64,000 nucleotides of DNA, from contig NZ_VTZS01000006.1 of the NCBI RefSeq assembly GCF_008367235.1, positions 268,058 to 332,057 of the forward strand, given 5' to 3'. Below the pieces are notes generated by a model that was given only the letters and a program-made list of their open reading frames with translations, searched no databases and was not told where the DNA came from. The position numbers and the translations under genes were made by a program. The stretch is from Pareuzebyella sediminis (lineage in GTDB: Bacteria; Bacteroidota; Bacteroidia; Flavobacteriales; Flavobacteriaceae). Shown here one piece after another: positions 56,323-63,430 of this stretch. Positions within the stretch are counted from its first letter, which is position 1; each line of letters begins with the position of its first letter.

Positions 56323-57934
56323 ATTCCCCTACTTTTTGCAATGGTGTATTCATCCAATAGGTACTTGGCCTGTTCGCACCCTGAATGGGTTGGTTCAAAA
56401 AAATCGGGCGGTTCTTTTTCATGAACAACGCACCCGTAGGAGGCTTTTCATCCGGTTTCGTTTCCTGAACAAAAAACTCACGAAATTGATTCGCCTCTAC
56501 GAGCTTCGATTCATTGAATTTTTGTCCATTTATATCTTCGAGATTGCGAATGTCAAATCGAAAATCATTTTTTCCCAAGGGGTCGGTAGTTTTGGAGAAC
56601 AATTCAAACGAATCGTCTTTCTTCGCATTCGTGAACAGATCGTTCTCCCTACTTCCCAATTCAAGTTTGGGAAAAAGCAACACTTTACGGCCCAACACTT
56701 CGACCTTTCTAATTTTTGATTTTTTCCCCTTATAGTAGATGTTATATCGACTTAATTTTTTAGCCTCTTTTTTATTGGGCATTCTCGTAAAATCTAACGT
56801 ATAACATTTTCTTTCCGGGTCGATATCAAAAGACTTGATGGTAAATTCAGGAAGTTCGTCGACCCTAAAAAAGTTGTTCACCGAAATATAATTGAGGTAC
56901 ATTTTTTTTTGATGTCTTCGATACTCCAACTTGATATCCACTATCTTCCTTAGATTGCCATCCTCGCGTGAAAAAATCTTTGAAGTAGCTCCGTCCTCAA
57001 GTTTAAATAGGCTATAATCCAATCTATAAATGCTAAAATCCCTTCTGGAGATATAGATGCGGCCCTCGGCCCAAAAACTTCCCTCATTCCTAAAAAAGGC
57101 TACCACATACAGCCCTTCGTTTCCGGTAGAGGTTTGAGGCTTTAGTTCAAAACTATGGTTTCGTTTGAAGTCGACATCCAAGCGATTGACAAAGTCATAG
57201 GCATTGATCGCATGATTTCGCACGGCATCGTGGACCCTCAGAATCATAAACTCATTCCCCCCGTAATTCTCTAACCGAGCTCCAGGAATACGTTTCCCAA
57301 AGGCCTGCCCGCCATAGGGCATTTCAGCGACAGTATCTCTTGGAAACGCGTTATTACGCTTGTAATCATAGATCATCACCTTCGAAGTGGTCTGCTCGAT
57401 AGCGCCAAAACCACGATCGAACACCTCGATGATGGCCTCGTTGAGATTGTAGTATTCATTCCCCTTCAATTGATAATCCCTATAATACCCCACGTAGGAG
57501 AACGGTACATACGGATAGTTTTCAGGAATGGCGGCGATGGCCCTGTTTATAATCTCCGCTGAACCCAAACTTTCTTTCGACCTTCTTTTCCTTACCACCA
57601 CTTCGTTCAATTGTTCTACCGACGGATAAAGTTCAATGGTATTGGTTTCATTCAAGGTGAAGTTGGAAAGTAATAGGTCTTTGGTGCTATACCCCATACA
57701 GGAAATCTCGAGGGTATCACCGACCTCTTTGAATGTAAGGGGTACCTTGAACGACCCGTCCATATTAGAGATAACGCCCATGGCCCTATTTTTGACACGA
57801 ACCGTAGCGAATACAACGGCCTCCCCGGTAGCCGCATCGACCAACCTGCCTTGTATAAATTCTCTGTGCTGAGCCCCACACTGCAGGGTAAAAAGAATGG
57901 CAAGTATACCCAAACAAAGTGCTGCCCTACCCAT
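56321..57934 (-). CDS. Exported protein with carboxypeptidase-regulatory-like domain
   Basis: A 537-residue exported protein (signal ends CGAQ). Residues about 25-110 form the CarboxypepD_reg-like domain (GRLVDAATGEAVVFATVRV, NMDGSFKVPL) that also starts SusC proteins. The remaining 420 residues are not a TonB barrel; they look like mixed beta sheets with YYRDYQLKGNEYYNLNEAIIEV. The function is unknown. The gene is 14 bases after the antiporter stop. Confidence 0.78.
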   Translation of the reverse strand: MGRAALCLGILAILFTLQCGAQHREFIQGRLVDAATGEAVVFATVRVKNRAMGVISNMDGSFKVPLTFKEVGDTLEISCMGYSTKDLLLSNFTLNETNTIELYPSVEQLNEVVVRKRRSKESLGSAEIINRAIAAIPENYPYVPFSYVGYYRDYQLKGNEYYNLNEAIIEVFDRGFGAIEQTTSKVMIYDYKRNNAFPRDTVAEMPYGGQAFGKRIPGARLENYGGNEFMILRVHDAVRNHAINAYDFVNRLDVDFKRNHSFELKPQTSTGNEGLYVVAFFRNEGSFWAEGRIYISRRDFSIYRLDYSLFKLEDGATSKIFSREDGNLRKIVDIKLEYRRHQKKMYLNYISVNNFFRVDELPEFTIKSFDIDPERKCYTLDFTRMPNKKEAKKLSRYNIYYKGKKSKIRKVEVLGRKVLLFPKLELGSRENDLFTNAKKDDSFELFSKTTDPLGKNDFRFDIRNLEDINGQKFNESKLVEANQFREFFVQETKPDEKPPTGALFMKKNRPIFLNQPIQGANRPSTYWMNTPLQKVGE

Positions 57935-57948
57935 TTTATGAGACCGTT

Positions 57949-58887
57949 TTATGTTATCGTAAAATACACAAAAGTTAGGTACACTATAGCCAATACCAGG
58001 CCATCGCGCCAGCCCAGGCGCAAACCTTTTGGAAAAAATACCAAAGGAAGGATTAAAAAAGAAATACCGAGCATCCAGAAAATATCATTTTCAAGCAGGC
58101 CTTGATCCATCACCTTGATAGGCGTAATAATCGAGGTGATACCAAGTACGGCCAGAATGTTAAAAATGTTCGACCCGATAAGGTTACCCAAAGAAATAGC
58201 CTTTTCTTTCTTGATTACCGCAATTATCGAAGCGGCCAGTTCGGGGATGCTCGTACCTACCGAAACAACCGTGACGCCAATGACCCTTTCACTGACCCCA
58301 TAATTTTCGGCCAGACCCACTGCGCCCGATATCAAAAGTTCAGATCCGCCCCATAGTGCTATGCCGCCCAATCCTAAAAAGAGAACAATCTGGTACGCCG
58401 GCAAGGGGCGATCGTCTTCGGGCAGTTCATCGATTACCGCAGGTTTCTGAAAGCGCAACAAATACACCAAAAAAAGAAAGAGGAGAACCACCATAATGAT
58501 ACCCTCATACCGCAGTAAAACGCCATCGAAATAGATAAAAGCAAAAAATAATATAGAGGCCAACATCATTACCGGCCAGTCGGTGGTGTAAAAACTCTTG
58601 TTCACATCGATACTACCTAAAATGATGGTCACGGCCAGCACCAGCCCGAGATTGGCAATGTTCGAACCTACGACATTGCCCAAGGCCAAATCGGGAAAAC
58701 CTTCGAGCGCGGACTTAATACTGACAATAAGCTCGGGTGCAGAAGTCGCAAAGGAAACCACTGTCATTCCAATTACAATTTTCGGAATACTCAGTTTTAG
58801 GGAAAGGGCTACGGCCGATTTTAATAACCAATTTCCTCCCGTAATTAGAAGTACGAGGCCTAGAACAATAAAAAGAATGTTTTGCAT
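57949..58887 (-). CDS. Calcium/sodium antiporter (CaCA, YrbG-like)
   Basis: A 312-residue inner-membrane exchanger with ten predicted segments in two inverted halves. The alpha repeats are VSFATSAPELIVSI plus LGNVVGSNIANLGLVLA, and VSVGTSIPELAASI plus LGNLIGSNIFNILAVLG. These carry the conserved acidic Ca sites (E in APEL and IPEL). Monovalent ions can also be the substrate. It precedes the CarboxypepD_reg gene in the same transcript. Confidence 0.94.
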   Translation of the reverse strand: MQNILFIVLGLVLLITGGNWLLKSAVALSLKLSIPKIVIGMTVVSFATSAPELIVSIKSALEGFPDLALGNVVGSNIANLGLVLAVTIILGSIDVNKSFYTTDWPVMMLASILFFAFIYFDGVLLRYEGIIMVVLLFLFLVYLLRFQKPAVIDELPEDDRPLPAYQIVLFLGLGGIALWGGSELLISGAVGLAENYGVSERVIGVTVVSVGTSIPELAASIIAVIKKEKAISLGNLIGSNIFNILAVLGITSIITPIKVMDQGLLENDIFWMLGISFLILPLVFFPKGLRLGWRDGLVLAIVYLTFVYFTIT

Positions 58888-58959
58888 CTAAAGGTTTTAA
58901 CAAAGATATGGCAAGAATACGAACCCTTAATAAAGGAAAAGAGGTTTGCGTTCAACTAG

Positions 58960-59026
58960 ACAACTATAAGTACAGTTAATTAACTATATTTATAGTTGTA
59001 CTACTAATTTTTTAGTTGTATATTGC
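58960..59026 (+). promoter_or_regulatory. Large palindromic operator and promoter of blaI-blaR1
   Basis: ACAACTATAA (58960-58969) and TTATAGTTGT (58990-58999) are perfect inverted repeats around the palindrome AGTTAATTAACT (58974-58985), all with one common centre (58979.5). A third TTAGTTGTA lies at 59012-59020. The TTG at 58996-58998 and TATATTGC at 59019-59026, 20 bases apart, look like the promoter, so a bound regulator would cover it. Confidence 0.68.
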
Positions 59027-59042
59027 ACTTAAAAGAAGGAAT

Positions 59043-59402
59043 ATGATGCGCTTGACACCTAGGGAAGAAGAAGTAATGAAAATTCTTTGGCGGCTGAACA
59101 AAGCTTTTGTCAAAGAAATCAGGGCTGAACTTCTAGACGAAAAACCCCACTATAACACGCTTTCCACCATAGTTCGCAATCTAGAGGAAAAGAATTATGT
59201 GGCCCATGAGGCCTTTGGAAACACACATCGGTACTACCCCTTGGTATCGAAGAACGCCTATCGTAAAAAATTTATCAATAGTACGATTATGGACTATTAT
59301 GACCATAGTTATAAAAGTCTGGTATCTTTTTTTGCCAAGGAAGAGAAAATATCGGTGGCGGAACTCAAGGAAATCATTGATCAGATCGAAAAAAATAAAT
59401 AG
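59043..59402 (+). CDS. blaI: BlaI/MecI/CopY-family transcriptional repressor
   Basis: About 119 residues from the ATG at 59043 (M10 of the longest frame). LTPREEEVMKILW and LDEKPHYNTLSTIVRNLEEKNYV form the winged helix. The family represses beta-lactamase, copper or envelope genes and is inactivated by its partner protease. blaR1 begins two bases after the stop, so the two form a sensor-repressor pair. No beta-lactamase is near. Confidence 0.92.
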   Translation: MMRLTPREEEVMKILWRLNKAFVKEIRAELLDEKPHYNTLSTIVRNLEEKNYVAHEAFGNTHRYYPLVSKNAYRKKFINSTIMDYYDHSYKSLVSFFAKEEKISVAELKEIIDQIEKNK

Positions 59403-59403
59403 C

Positions 59404-61035
59404 ATGGAAGCCTTTCTGATCTACCTTCTAAAATCGGCTATTTTGATTGCATTGGTCTGGTCATGCTACCAGCTTTTTTTAGCGAATGACACCCATTTTT
59501 CGGCACACCGATGGTTCTTGATTATAGGGCTGCTCATTGCTACCGTACTCCCTTTGATCACCTTTACCCAAACGATATATTTAGAGGCAAGCCCCATCGG
59601 CGAAACCCTATCGGAAATATCAAGCCCCGCTACACGGGAGGCTTCTGTAAATTGGTTGTATTATTTCGGAGTGTTATACGTGCTGGGAAGCTGTTTCTTT
59701 TTGGGCAGGACACTTGTACAGTTTGCCTCAATGCACCGGCTGATCGCCTCGGGCCGTACTTTCAAAGAGAATGGTGTATATTATGTGGAAATCGAGCGGT
59801 CCGTCTCCCCCTTTTCGTTTCTAAATTATATTGTATACAACCCCTCTCTCTATGCCCCAAAAGAGTTAAAGGCCATCATGGAACATGAGCGAATTCATGT
59901 TAAAGATTACCATTCCATGGATGTTTTTCTCACCCTTGCCCTACTCGTCCTACAATGGTTCAACCCTTTCGCTTGGCTTTTTAAAGGAGCGGTACAACAA
60001 AATCTAGAGTTTATAGCCGATCGGGACACCCTTAACACTGGTGTCGGATCAAAAGAGTATCAATATTTGCTGTTAAAAGCGCATTTCAACATCAACCAGT
60101 TTTGGGTCAGTACTACCTTTTTCAATTCATTAATCAAAAAAAGAATTCATATGATCAATAAAGATCGGACTTCGTCTACACGTCTTTTTAAATATGGTAT
60201 ACCCTTTCCCTTTTTGATCGCCTTTATTGTTTTGTTCAACATAAGAACGGAGGCCAAGATCGGTGTACCTGCACCCGAAAACCAATTGGTTGCCCATTCA
60301 ACGCTATCCGCACGCACGTACCGTATTACGAAAACCACCTCCGACGTCGAATTGGAAGCCTTGGCAAAAACGATCAAAGAAGAAAACGGTTCGTTAACCT
60401 TAAATAAACTTCAACGGAACGAAGCGGGTGAGATCATCGAACTCGCACTTGAATATAGACTTGGCCCCGATCATTTTGTCACTGGTAGTTACGCCGAAGC
60501 TACCGGAATTTCTACCGTATACTTTGGCGTTAATAAAGAAGGTGGCATATTTGTCTCTACCATCAAAGATTCGGATTCGGATTCCAAACCAGGTCGTTCG
60601 ACCTTTAACTTAAGTGGGGATTCAGCGAACGGTAAAGCACATGCATTGGGCGTGTCGACAGGCATACCTTCCTTTGAGGCCATGCCTACGGTTGTCCTGG
60701 ACGGAAAAGAGGTACCCCATGCTACACTACACTACGCTACATCGGAAGAAATACCACATATAAAAGTTTTGAAGGACTCATATCCGACGGGGAAATACGG
60801 TGAAAAAGCCAAAGATGGGGTCATCGAAATCAGGCCATATAATGGAGATGCCAAACGGCCGGTAGAACATCCACTAGTAATTATCGATGGGGAAGTTTCT
60901 TCGAAATCGGTCTTAAAAGAATTGGACCCTGACCGCATTAAAGCGATGCACGTACTAAAAGGTGCGGATGCCCTTCAAAAATACGGGAACAGGGCGAAAG
61001 ATGGTGCCATTGAAATCACTACGGTCAAAGACTAA
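59404..61035 (+). CDS. M56-family sensor protease BlaR1-like, with SusC-plug-like C-terminus
   Basis: A 543-residue protein. Membrane helices at the N-terminus (FLIYLLKSAILIALVW) and two more surround the zinc protease site HERIH (161-165), with the third ligand in EFIADRD (202-208). The protease is expected to cleave the BlaI repressor. Beyond about residue 270 the chain is extracytoplasmic. It ends in two copies of a TonB-plug-like motif, VLK...KYG...AKDG.IEI (about 453-480 and 516-541), which normally occurs in SusC plugs. The signal it detects is unknown. Start chosen at 59404, two bases after blaI. Confidence 0.88.
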   Translation: MEAFLIYLLKSAILIALVWSCYQLFLANDTHFSAHRWFLIIGLLIATVLPLITFTQTIYLEASPIGETLSEISSPATREASVNWLYYFGVLYVLGSCFFLGRTLVQFASMHRLIASGRTFKENGVYYVEIERSVSPFSFLNYIVYNPSLYAPKELKAIMEHERIHVKDYHSMDVFLTLALLVLQWFNPFAWLFKGAVQQNLEFIADRDTLNTGVGSKEYQYLLLKAHFNINQFWVSTTFFNSLIKKRIHMINKDRTSSTRLFKYGIPFPFLIAFIVLFNIRTEAKIGVPAPENQLVAHSTLSARTYRITKTTSDVELEALAKTIKEENGSLTLNKLQRNEAGEIIELALEYRLGPDHFVTGSYAEATGISTVYFGVNKEGGIFVSTIKDSDSDSKPGRSTFNLSGDSANGKAHALGVSTGIPSFEAMPTVVLDGKEVPHATLHYATSEEIPHIKVLKDSYPTGKYGEKAKDGVIEIRPYNGDAKRPVEHPLVIIDGEVSSKSVLKELDPDRIKAMHVLKGADALQKYGNRAKDGAIEITTVKD

Positions 61036-61440
61036 CTTGCCTTTTCTATTGGTGATCTGTGGGTATGTCATTTCTTTTTTGCGGCTCTTAGGGCTCCAGT
61101 AATCAATGGAATTGACAAAAAAGGCCTTTTTAACCATGTCATTTCCCTTGAAAATTATTTTCAGGGTAAAAAATGCCCTTCACTTATTACATATTGTAAT
61201 ATAATATATCATATATAGTTTCATATGTAAACATAAACTAAGGAATACGTATTACACATAACAATAATATTCGTTTTTTTGATTATAAATATGTATCCAC
61301 TTTCATCAATTTAACAAAAAATTCTTGTAGCAAAGGCCCTAATTGCCCTATCTTCTTTTTGAAAAACAATCTAGGAGTACGATGTACCCATCCCTTTACG
61401 CCTTATTAATGAGGTAGGGATTCACCTAAAAACCCTTATA
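61036..61440. other. AT-rich gap after blaR1
   Basis: About 400 bases. It holds a dense AT region (61180-61330) with a TTG/TATCTTCT promoter-like pair (61325-61356, 21 bases apart) that points to a small transcript to the right. No longer gene is visible. Confidence 0.4.
61325..61356 (+). promoter_or_regulatory. Promoter-like pair before a small transcript
   Basis: TTG (61325-61327) and TATCTTCT (61349-61356), 21 bases apart, about 85 bases before the 20-codon ORF and 175 bases before the terminator. Confidence 0.4.
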
Positions 61441-61503
61441 ATGATTACACTTGCTAAAATTCTAGTACTGCTGCTACTGATGCTGATCACATTGGTATTT
61501 TGA
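61441..61503 (+). CDS. Possible 20-residue hydrophobic peptide
   Basis: ATG at 61441 opens a 20-codon frame that is one hydrophobic helix (MITLAKILV..., ending TLVF). It sits between a promoter-like pair and a strong terminator, giving a transcript of about 195 bases. Such tiny all-hydrophobic frames resemble type I toxins (for example Ibs), but no antisense RNA is proven. A functional RNA without translation is the alternative. Confidence 0.4.
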   Translation: MITLAKILVLLLLMLITLVF

Positions 61504-61530
61504 GTTGAATCATATAGGCCTATCATGACG

Positions 61531-61557
61531 AAAGACTGCATTATCGCAGTCTTTTTT
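61531..61557 (+). terminator. Strong terminator after the 20-residue ORF
   Basis: AAAGACTGC (61531-61539) and GCAGTCTTT (61546-61554) pair perfectly around ATTATC, followed by a T run. Confidence 0.85.
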
Positions 61558-61729
61558 GTTTGATTTATAAGTAGTTATATTTGTAATATTACCGCATAAA
61601 AGTGCATCTGAATGTACGATGCCATGGTAAGAGAGATACGGATCTTATTTTTTTATCGGAATGGTGCGGTCGCACAGGGCAAAATAGGTCACATGGTTAT
61701 AGGTGGCCCGACCAAATAAATTTACAAAA

Positions 61730-61882
61730 ATGAAAAAGGCGCTCTTTAAATTCTTGGCAAAGCTGAACAAGTTCTTGCTTCCGTCCTATTCGAAAAGGCA
61801 GCTGGACCTATCGCGGGCCTCGAAATTTCAAATGGCGCTCATAGGCTGGCGGTACTACGTGACCACAAGGGCATTGGACTAA
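61730..61882 (+). CDS. Small conserved-looking basic protein
   Basis: A 50-residue protein beginning MKKALFKFLAKLNKFLLPS. It is rich in Lys, Arg, Leu and Phe and ends RYYVTTRALD. It looks like a short conserved flavobacterial protein that I have seen described only as hypothetical (some databases give it an SsrA-binding-protein label that I would not trust). The stop overlaps the apt stop by four bases. Confidence 0.6.
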   Translation: MKKALFKFLAKLNKFLLPSYSKRQLDLSRASKFQMALIGWRYYVTTRALD

Positions 61883-62391
61883 TAGTGCAGTAGCGAAGCC
61901 ACTTCGTATTTATTTAATTTTTCTCGGCCACGAAGAACATCAAGTTCGATCAAAAAATTGCATTGTACGATTTCTCCGCCAAGACGTTCGATCAGCTCAC
62001 AAGTAGCACTGGCCGTGCCCCCCGTCGCCAGCACATCGTCATGAACCAATATTTTTTCTCCCCGAAGGATACTGTCTTGATGTATTTCGAGACTATCGGT
62101 ACCGTACTCAAGGTCATAGGTCTGTCTTATTTTTTCGGCCGGTAGCTTTTTGGGTTTACGAATGGGCACGAACCCGGCATTCAATCGGACGGCCAACAAG
62201 GGCGCAAAGAAAAAGCCCCTACTCTCCATTCCGACGACCTTATCAATTTGCCGATCTGCAATTAGGGCGAGTAAGCGTTCGGTAGTTTCTTGAAGGGCGG
62301 CCGCATTTTTTAGCAGAGGCGTAATATCCCTGAATACGATACCTTTGACAGGGAAGTCGTTGATATCACGGACATAGTTTTTTAAATTCAT
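61879..62391 (-). CDS. apt: Adenine phosphoribosyltransferase
   Basis: A 170-residue type I PRTase that converts adenine and PRPP to AMP in salvage. The PRPP motif is ILVHDDVLATGGTASA, the hood carries MESRGFFFAPLLA, and FPVKGIVFRDITPLLK is the typical start. The gene is monocistronic and shares its upstream region with the divergent tRNA-Arg gene. Confidence 0.95.
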   Translation of the reverse strand: MNLKNYVRDINDFPVKGIVFRDITPLLKNAAALQETTERLLALIADRQIDKVVGMESRGFFFAPLLAVRLNAGFVPIRKPKKLPAEKIRQTYDLEYGTDSLEIHQDSILRGEKILVHDDVLATGGTASATCELIERLGGEIVQCNFLIELDVLRGREKLNKYEVASLLHY

Positions 62392-62411
62392 TCAATTAGA
62401 TTAAAGTTCGT

Positions 62412-62442
62412 TTGCCGATAAATTTAAAAAGAAATATATTTG
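62412..62442 (+). promoter_or_regulatory. Promoter of tRNA-Arg
   Basis: TTG (62412-62414), 20 bases, then a perfect TATATTTG (62435-62442), placed 12 bases before the mature tRNA 5' end. Confidence 0.75.
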
Positions 62443-62454
62443 CACCCCATTATT

Positions 62455-62528
62455 GGCCTCGTGGCGCAACTGAATAGCGCATCTGATTACGGCTCAGAAG
62501 GTTGCAGGTTTGAATCCTGCCGAGGTCA
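62455..62528 (+). tRNA. tRNA-Arg (anticodon ACG)
   Basis: A complete cloverleaf: acceptor GGCCTCG/CGAGGTC with one G-U, D stem GCGC/GCGC, anticodon stem TCTGA/TCAGA with loop TTACGGC (anticodon ACG at its centre), variable AGGTT, T stem GCAGG/CCTGC and discriminator A. CCA is not encoded. The D loop reads G18-A19 and the T loop TTTGAAT, so the usual G19-C56 pair is replaced by A19-U56. A34 is normally deaminated to inosine by TadA to read CGN codons. Confidence 0.97.
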
Positions 62529-62553
62529 CGAATATATCGTTCAATATAAAAAG

Positions 62554-62580
62554 ACGCCAAGTTTACTTGAGCGTTTTTTT
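62554..62580 (+). terminator. Terminator after tRNA-Arg
   Basis: ACGCCAAG (62554-62561) pairs with CTTGAGCGT (one bulged A), followed by a T run. Confidence 0.75.
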
Positions 62581-62771
62581 GTTTGGGCTATTTTCAAAGC
62601 GGAGCTTTGTCAGGAAGTGAAACAATTCTCCCAAGGTCGGGTTATCATACCAATGGCCGACATGGGCCAAGGCCCTTACTAGGGTCAAAGACACCATCAC
62701 GCTTTGGGCTCCATATACTCCTGCCACATCACCAGTACATATTTCTGCTTCCCGTTCTCGGATCTTTTTAA
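62581..62771. other. Degraded sequence between tRNA-Arg and the recombinase remnant
   Basis: About 190 bases in which I could not find the missing N-terminal part of the recombinase in any frame. Short frames present here do not look like genes. Confidence 0.45.
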
Positions 62772-62945
62772 AAACCCGTTACATTACATACCTTAAGGCA
62801 CAGTTTCGCCACCCATCGTTTGGAAAGCGGTACGGACCTAAGGCATATTCAGCTGCTGTTGGGTCACAATACTACCAAGACAACGGAAATTTACACCCAT
62901 GTGGCGGACCGATCTTTCATGAATATCAAAGATCTGTTATCTTAG
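62772..62945 (+). pseudogene. Tyrosine recombinase C-terminal remnant (integrase-like)
   Basis: One frame (codons starting at 62772) reads as the last 57 residues of a phage/integron-type integrase: [16 protein letters not shown], then [13 protein letters not shown], then [11 protein letters not shown], ending at TAG 62943-62945. The HxxR box, the third His and the nucleophile Tyr are all present. A stop codon TAA lies directly upstream (62769-62771), so the N-terminal and first-Arg regions are lost. It sits on the plus strand, 40 bases before the first cassette border. Confidence 0.85.
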
Positions 62946-62983
62946 TCCTATAATGGATATATCATCAATGATCATATTCCTAC

Positions 62984-63302
62984 GTTAGCGAACATTGCGC
63001 CCTAATAATTCTTTGGACCGTTCCTTTTTGCCAGAATCATTTGTTTCCCCAGTGTCCGTAGCTCGTACACAGAATTCGTCTCCCTTAAAATAAAAATGTA
63101 ACCTCCGTGGCAGGCCCCCTTCTCGAAAAGCGGTTTTCGGGACGCGCGGCTTTGTTGCGATGTATCGGCCAGGATCCACGGACAGGGCGTTTCTATCGAT
63201 CGCGGAAGGACATAAAAAAACCTTTTTCGAGAAGGCCAAGGGAAATGGCAGGCGGGGGCGGTCGGCCTTCCCCGTGGCCAGGGCGCCGCACGGTTCGCTA
63301 AC
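62984..63302. mobile_element. Integron-like cassette 1 (GC-rich, no clear gene)
   Basis: The block is bounded by GTTAGCGAAC (62984-62993) and its exact reverse complement GTTCGCTAAC (63293-63302). Inside, the sequence is strikingly richer in G and C than its flanks from about 63105. It holds the 12-nt inverted repeat CCTTCTCGAAAA (63118-63129) / TTTTCGAGAAGG (63224-63235). Overlapping frames of 84 and 100 codons on the minus strand and 64 and 60 on the plus strand exist, but none has a convincing protein. It may be a non-coding or decayed cassette. Confidence 0.6.
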
Positions 63303-63430
63303 AATGGCTACAATTTATGGCTTTCCTACCGCCTTGTCATGAAAATCAGCCCATTGGGCGCCCCGATTTGCACGTAGGAATTTACAGCCGTAAATTCCAG
63401 CAACAAATCGTAGCCGAACCGTTACCATAC
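63293..63430 (+). other. attC-like recombination site of cassette 1
   Basis: The stretch starts with the cassette border TAAC (63299-63302) and ends with the core G|TTACC (63421-63426). Between them GGCTACAATTTATGGCT (63306-63322) faces AGCAACAAATCGTAGCC (63399-63415; 14 of 17 pair). An inner perfect hairpin GGAATTTAC/GTAAATTCC (63377-63398) is also present. This imperfect palindrome of about 130 bases, with unequal spacers next to the outer boxes, is the expected form of an attC site. Confidence 0.6.

Noticed and set aside
59197..59403. N-terminal extension of the BlaR1-like frame
   Set aside because: It runs inside blaI in another frame; the ATG at 59404 gives the normal M56 membrane start.
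62529..62984. A classic tRNA-targeted island with attL/attR
   Set aside because: I could not find a repeat of the tRNA 3' end in the window. The element's far border, if any, lies outside.
63002..63304. A 100-codon minus-strand frame in cassette 1
   Set aside because: Pro/Arg-rich product, overlapping frames of similar length on both strands and high GC explain it by chance. It may still be tested.
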